Assembly: GCA_947095535.1 (NCBI GenBank)
Contig: OX352772.1
Span: 107,728,655 to 107,792,654, forward strand
Direction of reading: 5' to 3'
Source of the DNA: Poecilobothrus nobilitatus
Taxonomy: Eukaryota; Arthropoda; Insecta; Diptera; Dolichopodidae
Length of the DNA: 64,000 nt
The notes beneath the pieces are model-generated. The model was not told the DNA's origin and did not search any database. It worked only from the letters and a program-made list of their open reading frames with translations. Below are positions 21,211 through 32,573 of the stretch, in pieces. Numbering within the stretch: position 1 is the first letter of the stretch; the number at the start of each line of letters is the position of its first letter. A program made the position numbers and the translations under genes.

Positions 21211-24200
21211 TACATTTTAATTGATGGCTTTAATGTAGGTTACTCATTGTTAGTAGCTCAAAAGCTAGTTTTGATTGTTTTGGTTTGGGTTGCATTGCAA
21301 GATAGGTTGAAAGTGTGGGTTGGTTGTTAACTTATAAGTTCAAAGTGGTTGCATAGTAGGAAGAGAAGGTTGTCGGTACTCAGTAAGTTATCAGGCACGG
21401 TTAATGAACTAAACAAGTTTAGGATATTTAGATTTTTCAATAAATTCATTGGTACTTTGTAATAGGGTATCATACAAATATAAAGAAGAATTTTTTCAAG
21501 TCAAATCAAGTTTGTTTTTATTGCGCAAATTCATATACTTAATAAAATATATGTACATAGGTAAAAAGAGATATAAAAAAATCGAAAAAAAAACTTGATT
21601 TTATTATTGGATAAAAATATTCATAGATACTTTTGAATATCAAGATGAAAAATAATCATCATTATATAAATACGCCAGTATTGGTTTTTGGGTCCCTTTT
21701 CATAGAATTACATGGTTTATGCATCATTAGAAAAACTGCAGAGAGGAAAAACAAAATATGTTTTTACCTTTTCGAACGGGGTGGTAGTTTAGGAAATACA
21801 GCTTATCAAAATTTCTTGCCACATGTGCATTTTTTTACACGACTTTCTATGTATTTACATATAAATTCTTTCTTTCTTTTTAGCTTTTTATTAGTTCGTA
21901 AATCATAGTAGTATTTTTTGAGGTAGGTACTTCTTTATACTTCAGAATGTAAATTTGGTTTTGTGTTTGCCTCTCGCATATATGTATATGATTTAGTATT
22001 GTATAAATTACACTGTTTAGTATAGAATATGAATATGATATTCATGATATGAGAGTGTAAAAATTTTTAAATTGGATTGGATTGGTGGATTTTATTATGT
22101 AATATATTTTAATTTTTTAAAAATTTTGTTTGGAAGGTTTGTATGAAATGGGTAGCAGTTTTTTTTTTAGTACACTAATAAAAAAAATTTTAAGTTCGAA
22201 ATTATATTGTTATTTTAGTCTAAATTAATAATAGTTAAAATAAAATTATAATAGATAATTATATAGTTAATAATACATATAATAAATAAATAAAGTATTA
22301 GGTACCTGGATTCAATTTGCAGTGAATTCCAATTTTTGTTGTTTTTATTGGAATTTTATGTTTTGCTTTTGATAATTACGTAAATGAAAAGTTTCAGAAG
22401 CTCTTTAATAATACATCCATATATACATATGTGTATGTTGGTATGTTTTATATTTTATAAATTTGGTCGCATAAAATTTTTGTGGAGTGTTACCTAGCAT
22501 GATATGTATCTTTTAAATCAAAATTACAATTTACGAATATAATTTTTTGTACCTATAGAAATAAACAGTATCTATTTTTTTAACCACCAAATGTATATAT
22601 GTTAGTATGTATGTGATTTTATTTAAACATAAAACGTTTACTCAGGGTCGTGTGGATACACATTCATAAATTTGACAATATAATTTTTATAAAAAAAAAA
22701 ATCAGAAAATAAAATTTTTCAAAAAAATGTACATAGGTATTCTATTTTAATTTACATTTAGGTAGGTGTATGACTGCATGTATGCATGTATAATAAGAAT
22801 AAAAAAAAAACTTTTTTGCTTTAACATGATTACATAACATCATCTCATAATATACATATATATGTACATATTATGTAAGTATGCGTATACTTACGCTTTC
22901 GGCTTTAAACTTAAATTTCATGATTAAACCAACAACAATAAATTTGAAACATTTTTATTAAATGTGAATGTATATACGTTTGTTTATATATTATATTTAA
23001 ATGTGCATATTATATTTACGTTCAATTAATAAATAGAAATTTTTAAGTTAAAAAAAAATAGTTGTGCTAGCTGTAGTAGGATAATACGTATACGTACATA
23101 TGTATGTATTTTGTAAAAACAACAATAAAAATTTTAACGTGCAGAAATAATAATTTAAAAAATTAAAATTATAGTATGTGATTTTCTCTTTCAATAAATT
23201 CAAATTTCAATGTATGTAGTATGGTATGCAGTTATGCACTTATGGCCAAGGCCCATGAGTATGATTTATGGTACGTATCATTTATTGTTTGTATTATCTA
23301 TATTATTTTGTCATTCAAAAAGTGACACAGTACAGTACTGACTTACAAGAGTACAACCAGATAACGGACATGACGTGAGACATAGCAATATTAACAATAA
23401 CAATATGAAAATTTAAGAGACAGTAAAAATGTTTGTTCCTTAAATTAAAAGTAAATGATTATTTTTTTTTGCTTTATAGGATTTTGTCTATGTATTTTGT
23501 ATATTGTATTGTGGTAACTGCCAGTTCAGTGGTGAACTTTTTTAGATTGTTCAACAGCTTCTCTCATTTAAAAGATTTGGAATTTAAAATATCAAAGATG
23601 TTGCAAAAGGTTACTATTACATTTTAATAAGTATCGTAAAATCGATTTCTTTTTGACTGGATCGAGTGTGAGTTTTAAAAATGTTAAAGAATAAGTACAT
23701 ATAAATATGTATACTGTATTTACTGAATAATAGATAAATTTTTGCTATGTATGGGGTGCACATTTGAGTGTTTTAGAATTGAAACATTTTTAAAATAATA
23801 GGTCTTCTATTAAATGCAAACTTTATGAGTTTCAGTTAAGAACTAATATGAAAATGCCTATGTAGGTATTATAAAAATAAATTTTTGAGTTTATTTTATA
23901 ATCAATTTATTTATAAGAATTAATATTCATATATATATGTCATAATGTATTATGAATTTAAAAAATTTTTATACGTTTTTTTTAATGCAATAAAAAATAT
24001 TTATATTTTCCATACTGGAACTCTCTGGCTTTTTGTTGCGCCATCTTACCGTAACATATCTACATGAAAATTTTTAAAATAATATGTAATTAAAAAAAGT
24101 AATTGTAATTGTAAAATTTTTCATATGTGCCTCTCTTATTAATATATGTATGCCTGCCATAATAATGTAGTCCAATTTTAAGGATTTGTTTTTAATAATT

Positions 24201-25370
24201 TAAAAATTCTTTACATTATTTTACTTTTTTTTATAATTTTCTTTAAATTACTTATTTAGTTTAACGTTTTGGAATGTGCAGTTTGCTAAATTAGTAGTCC
24301 GGCTGTAACACCCAATCTATCCATGAAACAAAACTAAACACATCCCGAACTCAGACAACAACTTTTGACTTGCGAAAACGGACAAGATGTACACTATGTA
24401 ACTGTATCTTAATCTAGATTTGCTCGGTTTTCGAGCAGCTGGCAAATACTAGTAAAAATAAAAACGAAAACAAGAAGTACAAAGTGTAGTTAGTTTTTAG
24501 TTTTGATTTATTAAAGAAGATTAATTATTAAAAGTTACTATTATAGTTTTAAAATTGCATAAATAAAAAATTTATTATTTTTAGAATATGTGTTGTTTCT
24601 CATTATACTATTAAATTGTTGTAGAACCTTCAATAATTAAGAGTTATGTATATTAAGTATGTAATATACAAAATATTTAAAAATATTTTGCATTTTTTAA
24701 TTTTTGTTTATCTGGTGTAAAATAAATTGTAAAAACTAGTTTGATTCTTCCAAACAATTTAAAAACTTATGAATACAAATTCTAAAACAAAAAAACATTA
24801 AAATAAGAACAAAAAGAAAAAAATTATGGAATTATATGTGCGTCTGTTATGTATAATTTCTTTTTCTATTCTATAAGAACATAGAAAAAATAACCGGACA
24901 TCTTTGAATTACTTTGTAGTTGATATTACGTTACGTTCTACGATTACGATTCGATACGATTCTACGTTACGTTGTACGATTTTTATTAATTTCCTGGGTA
25001 TCTGAATTTTGAGAATAAAAATTTTTGTTTTTTGGTTTTATCTTATTTTTATTTAATATGTTTTATTTTATATTTTTGACCTAGAATTAAAAATAAATAA
25101 ATAAATATAATAAAATAAAAAAGTCTTTTTTTTTTGTTTTTGTAGTATATTTTTTTACTTTTTCCGTTTACTGATTTTCAGCAAGCGAAAAATTCAAATA
25201 AAAATAATCGAGGAGTAGATCCCCCTCTCAGTTTTATAAATATAACTTTGTAGGATTTTAATACCCTTTTCTAATTCTTGTGTACATATTACCCCATATT
25301 TACGAGGAATAAAAATTATAAATTTTTTAAAATAAAGAGCTTCCATTTTTTTAATTTTAAAAAATTTTTT
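21211..25370. other. Long AT-rich desert
   Basis: About 4.2 kb of very AT-rich sequence with scattered tatgta/catata microsatellite and long homopolymer runs. Open frames here (for example 21633-21908 and 23433-23627) have compositions expected by chance and no domain signature. I recognise no element, RNA gene or inverted repeat. Confidence 0.5.
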
Positions 25371-25640
25371 TTACATTTTTTTATTTGGATTTTCATTAAA
25401 TACTTTTAGAAAACTACGCTTTCTTGGTACTTCTAATTCTTGTTGTAGCGGTTGTTGTTCAGGCTGATGCTGTTCCAGAAAACTACGCTTTCTTGGTATT
25501 TCCGTTTCTTGTTGTTGCGGCTGATGCTAAGAGATGGTTCTTCGTTTTGTTCGTTTTCGTCTTCTTTATTTTTGCTGGAAGACGTACAGAAGTTGTTGAA
25601 TCTTCCCTCATGTACGTGCTGATGAATTCTTGAGCCCTTT
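25371..25640 (-). pseudogene. Gln-rich ORF remnant with a duplicated PRKRSFL block
   Basis: On the minus strand, 25526-25371 is open and ends at TAA. It encodes a Gln/Pro-rich peptide with two copies of PRKRSFL about 23 codons apart, the product of an in-frame 69-bp tandem duplication visible in the DNA. Upstream an acidic segment (EDENEQNEEPS) continues in another frame. It lies some 450 bp from, and divergent to, the Polinton polymerase, so it may be a Polinton accessory gene. I do not recognise a family. Confidence 0.35.
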
Positions 25641-26089
25641 ATTTTGGATATTTTCGCTTTTAATTTTGAATTAAAATGTAACTTTTGTACAAAATTTCAA
25701 TGTATTTATAATAATTTAAAGCGTTGTTTTTAAGAACTATAATTAATTGAAATCACACTTAGACTTTCAAATACAGTTTTGCTAATTCTAATTTCAATTC
25801 CTTTTTATTTTGAGATAATTTATTGACTATAATTTGTTTTTTTTTTTATTTTGCTAAGTTTAGTATTAAATGTATTCGGATTACATTGGTGCAGTGTATT
25901 TTTCGACTAATTTTTCTATTTCTATTTTAAGAAAAACGTAACATAATTTATTAAAGTGCATTCCGATTACATTGTTGCAGAGTAATTTTTCGATAATTTT
26001 TTTTAAATTTTAAGTCAGGTTTAGAATGTTTAAAAAGGTTAAACAATATTTTAATACAACAGTACTAGATTTAATTTTAAACCAAAACA

Positions 26090-29000
26090 ATGTCCAAAAA
26101 ACTTATTCTCCAAATGTTTTTGAATTCTTCCGAGAATATAACGTGTTACACAATTGAAAGCGACTATACAGAAGTCGTTAAAAGATTTAACGTACATGGA
26201 CGTAAATTCAAATTTATTATAAGACCAGTACCAAACAATATGGAACCCATCAGTTGGATTAAAGATGAAATGTACGAAATTATAAAGTATATAACAAGTG
26301 ATGTAAGTTCTATAGACAAAATAGGATTAACTTTCTGTGGAGAAAGTTTTGAGAAACGCGGCCCTGCACATCTGAGTTTTAAAACAGCCAGCGAACTAAA
26401 ATCAGGATATTTGGGATGTAATATCAAAAGTGTTTCAAAGTAAATTATAAAAATTATAAATATTTTTATTTTTTTTTATTTTGTTATTAGTAAAATTTTC
26501 TTTTTCCATTTATAGAATTAAGTACAGACACCTTCTGTATAATATCTACACAAGTTAAATTACTAGCTGGATTAGGTAGATCAAAAATAAAATTTATTAA
26601 CTACGATGATGAATGCAAACGAAAAACAGCTATCATCCGCATAAAAAATAAAGACAACTTATGTCTTCTCCGTGCGTTAGCTGTTGCTATAGATAAAGTA
26701 AAAAAGTTTGTCGAATATAGAAAAATATTATGTTATACAGCAAAATTTCAAACATTAACCGCATTACATTTAGTAAATAAATCTGACGTTCTAATTCCAC
26801 CTGAAAGTTGTGGAATATAAAAGTTGCAGCAATTTCAAAGTTTTTTACACAAACATAAAATTGTGGTGTACAAATACGGGGAAGCAGGGAGAAGAGAAGT
26901 AATTTTTAAAGGAAATAATGATGGAAAAAGCATCAACTTGCTTTATTATTATCACCATTATAATGTAATAACTTCTCTTACAGCTTTCTTTTCTGCTAAC
27001 TATTATTTTGAATATTGTCATATTCCGTTCTACAAAAAGAATTGATAGATAGATAATAGAATAACAAAGATGTTCAAAGAACTGTCCATGCTGTCAAAAC
27101 TCCCCCCAGTGTCCTAAAATTACAAAAAATATTTTATGTAAAGAATGAACAAAATTAAGTATCTGTGAGAAAATTCTAAAATGTAAAAGTTGTTTCAAAG
27201 TACATAAATCGAACAGGAGTCATACATGCGGAGAATTTTTTTGTAACATTTGTAGTGAACATGTCATGCAAAATCATGTTTTATTCAAAAAGCAAAAAAC
27301 CTATCAGAAAATTCTAAAAAAAACTTTATTTATGTATTTTACGATTTTGAAACTAGGCAAGAAGATACATTATCAAAAACAAAACATTCCAAATTTATGT
27401 AATCTACAGCAAAGATAATTGTATTGATGACGAATCTTCATATTATTATAGAAAAAGTGGATTTAGAGAAACAAGTTTTGCAAAAGAAAATATAATATCT
27501 AAATTCATGGAACATATTATAATAAAATTAAGAACCCAATATAAAAAGATTATTGCGACAAGCATTTGACCATCAGTTTGTTTTAAATTATATTCTTACT
27601 AAAACTGTTTTTCAACCAAAATTAATTATGAGAGGAACAAAATGTTTTCTTATGTTACTGGATAATATAAAATTCATGGACTTGCTTAATCATTTTGTAA
27701 TGAGTGCAATGTTGAACCATTTTTAGAAGCTACAACAATAGCTTCAATATGCAACTTAACATATAGAAGAAATTTTCTTAATCCAAACACAATTGGCATC
27801 ATTCCGAAAAGCTGATATAGATTAACTGAAAATCAATCAAAGATAGCCATACAATGGCTTATTTGGGAAGAGGATTCTCGTAAAATTAAACTACAAAGTG
27901 GAATTAACGGCAGAGAAAAAATAATTGCGGGTGTTAAAGTTGACAGATATTGCGGAGATACTAAAGAGATATATGAATTTTATGGGTGCTATTACCACAG
28001 ACATCTTAAATGTCTAACTACTAAAAGAGATACACCTTTGCATAAAGATGCTAGTGATACATTAAATCAGAGGTATAAAAAACCACTATTAAAATCTGAA
28101 CACTTAAAATTTCATGGATACAGTATTATTGAAATGTGGGAATGCGAATTCCACGAGGAACTAAGAAAAAATATAAATAAGAAATATTTACAAAATCACC
28201 CACTATTGAACACAGCTCCATTAAACCCTCAAGATGCATTTTACGGGGAAATGTAAACCTGGAGAAAACATTAAATATGTAGATATAGGCTCTCTCTATC
28301 TATATATCTGCAAAAGAGGAAAATTTCCTATTAAGCATACAACAGTTTACATAGGAGAAAATGCTTCTAAATTAAGTATATCAGCCATTGATGAAATAAT
28401 TAAGTGTACAATTTTTCCTCCACCACATCTTTTACACCCTGTTCTTCCAGTAAAGCAAAATAATAAATTAATGTTCTCGCTTTGTAAAACTTGTAGTGAA
28501 TAAAAATATCAAGGAGAATATTGTTATCATACTGACACAGAAAGATCATTAATAGGTACTTGGGTGATCGATGAAGTCGTAAAATCTATTGAAAAGGGCT
28601 ATGAACTTTTAAATATCTACGAAGTTTCGGAAAACAAAACAGTGAAATATGATAAAACTAATTCAATTGACGGACTATTTACAACGGTGATGAATAAATT
28701 TATAGAAATTAAAGAAGAAACTTCCGGCTGTTAAGGAAATTAAGTTATAATACGAAAAAATTCATAATAACATTGGCTTAAGATCATTTGCTAAATTAAT
28801 GTTGAACTCATTTTGAGGTAAGTTTGGTCAGCGAGAAAACCAACAACAAATAATGATTGTTAATCAACCTTTTCAATTATAGGAGCTGGTAACAAAACCC
28901 TCAGTAGAAATGTGTTCAATATTGCCAATAAATGAACAAAACATAATAGTTAGCTGGCAATATAAAGATGAGGCAGCAACTTTTTTACCAACAATCAATG

Positions 29001-29500
29001 TGTGTATTGCAGCATACACAACGACATAAGCACGACTTAAACTGTATTGTTGTTTAGAGCAGCTTAATTATAGAGTATTGTATTATGACACAGATTCTGT
29101 CATATACATGAGTATAGCAGCAAAAAAGGATCCATCAATAGGATAATACATTGGCGATATGACTGATGCATTAGAATGTTATGGTTCTGGCAGTTATACT
29201 ATAGAATTTCATAGTGGACCGGAAAATTATGCATATAGAGTACATTGTACAAAAGATAATTATAAAAAGTAGTATTCAAAGTCAAAGAAATTTCTTTAAA
29301 TTGTACTGCTGCAAAACAAGTCAATTTTAGGAGTATTAAAGATGCTGTGTTGAATTTGCAAGATACAACAGATATATTTGTAATTTCGGATAATATTAAA
29401 GGGAACAAAAATCATAATGTGGTTACAACACCAGAACCAAGATCAACCAAGATCAGAAAAGCGTTGAATATTAGAAGATCACAGTTCTTTACCATATGGG
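26090..29500 (+). pseudogene. polB: Polinton/Maverick protein-primed DNA polymerase B
   Basis: A run of plus-strand frames shows the parts of a protein-primed family-B polymerase in order. The N-terminus begins at 26090 (117 codons), followed by CLLRALAVAI (about 26669). A Cys/His-rich segment (CKSCFKVHKSNRSHTCGEFFC) lies around 27185-27250. The exonuclease motif YDFETRQ is at 27338. The palm has YVDIGSLYLYICKRGK (about 28275; the usual Pro is Leu), KLMLNSF-stop-GKFGQ (about 28790, TGA where Trp is expected) and YYDTDSV (29081). This enzyme would replicate the element's DNA from a protein primer. Many stops and frameshifts show it is inactive. The gap at 26440-26514 looks intron-like (gtaaat...tttatag) but does not join the frames. 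Confidence 0.85.
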
Positions 29501-29569
29501 TATAAGAGGCAAAAGATACAATAAAATATGGGTTTGTATTTGTATTATAAATTTATTTAAAGAATAAAA

Positions 29570-30205
29570 CATACCTTAGTTAAACAATATCATTTTTATT
29601 TATCCAAGTACTATGTGTGTCATCAAAGCCTTGCCATTTAACGAAAATTCGATTACCTTGTTTTTCAGAACTTTTTGTACAAGATAAGTATCTGGATATT
29701 TTACAGGTGTAAGCTCAGCTTGATAAAAACCTCCGGAAATTGGGGTATCAGTATAGTCTGATAATTGATATGTAAGAGGATAAGTATTATTGATCTTTTC
29801 AATTTTAAATATGTCAGATGACCAATTTGGTTGACAACGTTTTTCGAAGTGATCTTTATATTTACTTATTCTTACAAAATTTCCAACCTTTTACTTATTT
29901 TTTTGAAAAATTTTAGGTTCCATGTAAATATTTCTAAGAATATTTTTTTCGTTGTTCTTTGTAAGTTTTTCAGGAGCAAGCTTTGTTGTGCAAAAGCTTT
30001 GTAGAATTATATTCTTTTATTAGTGTTTGTATAATAGGTAACCATTTATAATTACCGTTTAAACTAAATTTTTTCCACATAGAGTTTTTCATTGTGCAGT
30101 TAAATCGTTCAACAATTGACGCTTTTAATTCGCTAAATGTATGATAATGATTGATTTATTTCTCTTTTATAAAATTTTGAAATTGTGAATTAAAAATTTT
30201 TTTAC
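29570..30205 (-). pseudogene. int: Polinton integrase C-terminal half with chromodomain
   Basis: The minus strand reads HYDQGKKIFNSQF, then HTFSELKASIVERFN with the catalytic Glu, then MWKKFSLNGNYKWLPI, typical of the retroviral-type integrase of Polintons. The tail near 29602-29676 (GNRIFVKWQGFDDTHSTWI) is a chromodomain, as these integrases carry. In-frame stops occur throughout. The first half of the catalytic core is found 1.3 kb to the right (31,480-31,740), separated by a LINE insertion. Its 3' end converges on the polymerase end. Confidence 0.85.
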
Positions 30206-31440
30206 CTTGATCATAGTGAATATTTTTTAGTATGATTTTTAAGTTTTTTGTATATTTTATTGCGCCAATTTCTCAAGTTCCTAAGATATCTATCTACCAT
30301 GGTTCTGTTGTTTTATGCTTCTTGCGAATTTTAGGGACAAAGTAATCAATAATTTGAAACAGATTTGAGTAAAAGATAGAGATTAGCAAATTGATATCCT
30401 GTTGTACTAACAGTTCGTCCCATGTGATTAATGACAAAGCATAATAAATACTTCGATGGTCAGCATTAAAAAAATCGTAAACAATTTCATTATTGTAAGA
30501 TTTGGCCAAGAGCGGGATAGAAGTAAAGAACTCGAAAATAAGTGCGTTATGATGAGCAGAGTTGGTGAAAAGATTATCAACATCATCAGCGAGTTTAACC
30601 AACACTCTATCATATGCATTTGAAAATGCAAGATCTAACAACTTATTATTACTATTAGGATAATTGATAATTTGTTGTAAATCGTTACAGTAGAAGTCGC
30701 TAATAAGACCGAAGACAATTTCGTCATGAAAGCTAACCGGTAATAACGAATTATCAGCGTCGTCAACAGTAAAAGAAATAGAAGGACGATTCAAATCGCC
30801 AAACACAAAAATTGAGTCATCCTCATGCATTTCTGAAATAATATTGTGATATACACTATACAAATCAGAATATGAGGAATTGTCAGAGTTCGAAGGGAAA
30901 TACCTATTTGTACCTAATTTTATTTTAACAAATTGGTGATCGAAAGAATGATGTGTACCAGTGATTAATGGTACACTAGATAAGTTATTCTTTACAGCAA
31001 GTAGAACACCACCTCCTCGCGAATAATTTGCAGATATATAATCAAGATCCTTTCTGTAAATGAACCAATTATCATCAAGAATTTCCTCGTTTGTAAACGA
31101 ATCGTTAAGCCATGTTTCAGTTATAACTAATACCCTGAAATTACATGACTTGGCATCAACAAAAAGGTTTTTGAGCTTGCCTCTCATACCACTATAATTG
31201 TGGTAAAACATTTTAATGTTGTTTATATTGTTGGAAGTTTGAGAGGTTTTTTTAGAGTAAGTAACGTTAGATAAAGAGATGAGATTTGAAGTTTGGTTGA
31301 AACTTGAGTAATTACTTAGAGTTTGGACGAAAAAACTTGTTATAACTCTCACGAGATTGATTCAAATGATTGTAGTAGTTGCTATTGCAATGACTACGAT
31401 AAGCCTTAAGATCCTCTTCGACCTCTTTAACAGAGAAGCC
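30206..31440 (-). pseudogene. LINE endonuclease (EEP) fragment inserted in integrase
   Basis: The 352-codon frame 30294-31352 is an apurinic-type endonuclease domain. It has MFYHNYSGMRGKL at the start, VITETWLND (catalytic Glu), YSRGGGVLLAVKN, FVFGDLNRPSI (Asp/Asn) and SAHHNALIF near the end. It continues past a stop into LINE-like basic sequence (LRNLRNWRNKIYKKL) to about 30205, where integrase resumes. No RT follows, so the copy is 3'-truncated or recombined. Around the FVKIKLG/YFP block, sequence present in units 2-4 is missing, whereas units 2-4 lack the SRGGGVLLA block: different deletions. The domain is probably from a CR1/L2-type LINE. Confidence 0.8.
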
Positions 31441-31479
31441 TATATTTTTATGATATCTGAGTTTCTGAGTATATCTAAA

Positions 31480-31740
31480 TTTTTATAATTAGATGGCAGA
31501 CTCTCAGTGTGAATGAGAACTGAAGCTCTACTAATAACTGATTTTAAGACATTTAAAACATCTTCAGCATTTTTGTTTTCACATGTTCAGCATAGGCGTA
31601 TTTAGAAAAAGTGTCAATGACCGTCAGCATATATTTATAACCGTTATTAAACTTTGCATAAGGTATCATTTCTACTAAATCAATTTGCCATGTTTAAAGT
31701 ATTATTTCTACTAAATCAATTTGCCATGCCATGACAATTT
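31480..31740 (-). pseudogene. int: Polinton integrase core, unit 1
   Basis: The minus strand reads WQIDLVEMIPYAKFNNGYKY, then MLTVIDTFSKYAYAE, the first catalytic-core Asp region of a Polinton integrase. After an A-rich frameshift (seen in all four units), NAEDVLNVLKSVISRAS follows. A ~38-bp tandem duplication (tttctactaaatcaatttgc twice) lies at the upstream edge. A His replaces Pro after YAYAE in this unit only. Confidence 0.75.
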
Positions 31741-31906
31741 AAAAATGTCAAAGGTGTTAAAAGGCATAAAATAATAGACCAAATCACGGTTTAAACTAAC
31801 CAGTTGCTTGAATCTATTTTGTTTTTATGCTTTTCTACATGATTATTAACTCGGGTTTTATTTTCAATTTTAATTCATTCTGACATTTATTTAACAACGT
31901 TCGAAA

Positions 31907-32230
31907 ATGCAAGCTGATTCAACAACATTCTCGGTTAAATAAACTGACCTAGTAAATACTCAACTTCAGATTCAGGATGATTCCACTGTGGAGGATGAGG
32001 CCTTAGCAGAAACAGAAGAATTTTTACCACCTTGATAGATGATAGATGAGTCGGAAGAAGAAGACGAAAACGCAGCCGTAGATTTAAACGAAAATGAAGA
32101 AGGAGAACAGGAGGAAAAAATAGAAATTTGGAATATAAATAATCAGCAAGAAGATCCTGACTATTTTGAGAATTTATATAGAAATATATTTTTTAGTCTA
32201 TATGTAAACAAATATATAAATCAAATATAA
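31907..32230 (+). pseudogene. Acidic Polinton-associated ORF, unit 1
   Basis: One reading frame of 108 codons runs from ATG at 31907 and contains three stops, two of them just before the internal ATG at 32039. The intact half (32039-32230, 63 codons) is very acidic (SEEEDENAAVD, NEEGEQEEKIE) and ends with a hydrophobic/aromatic tail (NIFFSLYVNKYI). It is divergent from the integrase core. I do not recognise a family; its place between integrase and capsid genes suggests a Polinton accessory protein. Confidence 0.5.
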
Positions 32231-32257
32231 ACTAAAACTATAAATTTTGACAGTAAA

Positions 32258-32473
32258 TCACATTGTATTCATTTTATGTAGTATATTAAAGATTTTCTCT
32301 TTTAAAATTACAGGAATTTTAAAAAATAACTTTGAATAATTGCATTGAACATTAAAAACTTGCATATAAATTTCTTGTTGTAACCTTAACACCTGTTGTT
32401 CACTACATAATTTTAGATATTCTCCAACATATCGTTTTACATTAAGCTCAGCATTTTTATTATAGGTCATCAC
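32258..32473 (-). CDS. Small unknown ORF, unit 1
   Basis: A 71-codon minus-strand frame, present with the same length in all four units and nearly identical (this unit differs by ILHKMN versus TLHKIN near the C-terminus). It is basic and probably helical (QQVLRLQQEIYMQVF). In this unit the RNase H LINE inserted just upstream of its start. It may be the end of a larger broken gene that continues into 37376-37657. Function unknown. Confidence 0.4.
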   Translation of the reverse strand: MMTYNKNAELNVKRYVGEYLKLCSEQQVLRLQQEIYMQVFNVQCNYSKLFFKIPVILKEKIFNILHKMNTM

Positions 32474-32480
32474 AGCATTA
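32468..32480. repeat. 13-bp target-site duplication, left copy
   Basis: catcacagcatta occurs here and at 37351-37363, exactly flanking the LINE. Units 2-4 contain the word once with no insertion. Confidence 0.95.
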
Positions 32481-32496
32481 GGTTAGGTTAGGTTAA
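32481..32496 (-). repeat. TTAGG-like 3' tail of the LINE
   Basis: ggttaggttaggttaa marks the 3' terminus of the element adjoining the target duplication. The unit equals the insect telomere motif TTAGG, but only about three copies are present. Confidence 0.8.
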
Positions 32497-32573
32497 GGTG
32501 GCTGCCAAAAAGGCACACTTAGACCGTATGTGGTCCATTGTGATACCACATAGAAGCTTTTCTATCCCACTCG

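Noticed and set aside
21633..21908. 91-codon plus-strand ORF in the AT-rich desert
   Set aside because: No domain, no repeat and no neighbouring element. Its length is within chance for this many frames.
32481..32496. TTAGG repeats as a true telomere or interstitial telomeric array
   Set aside because: Only about three units, located exactly at the 3' end of a LINE beside its target duplication.
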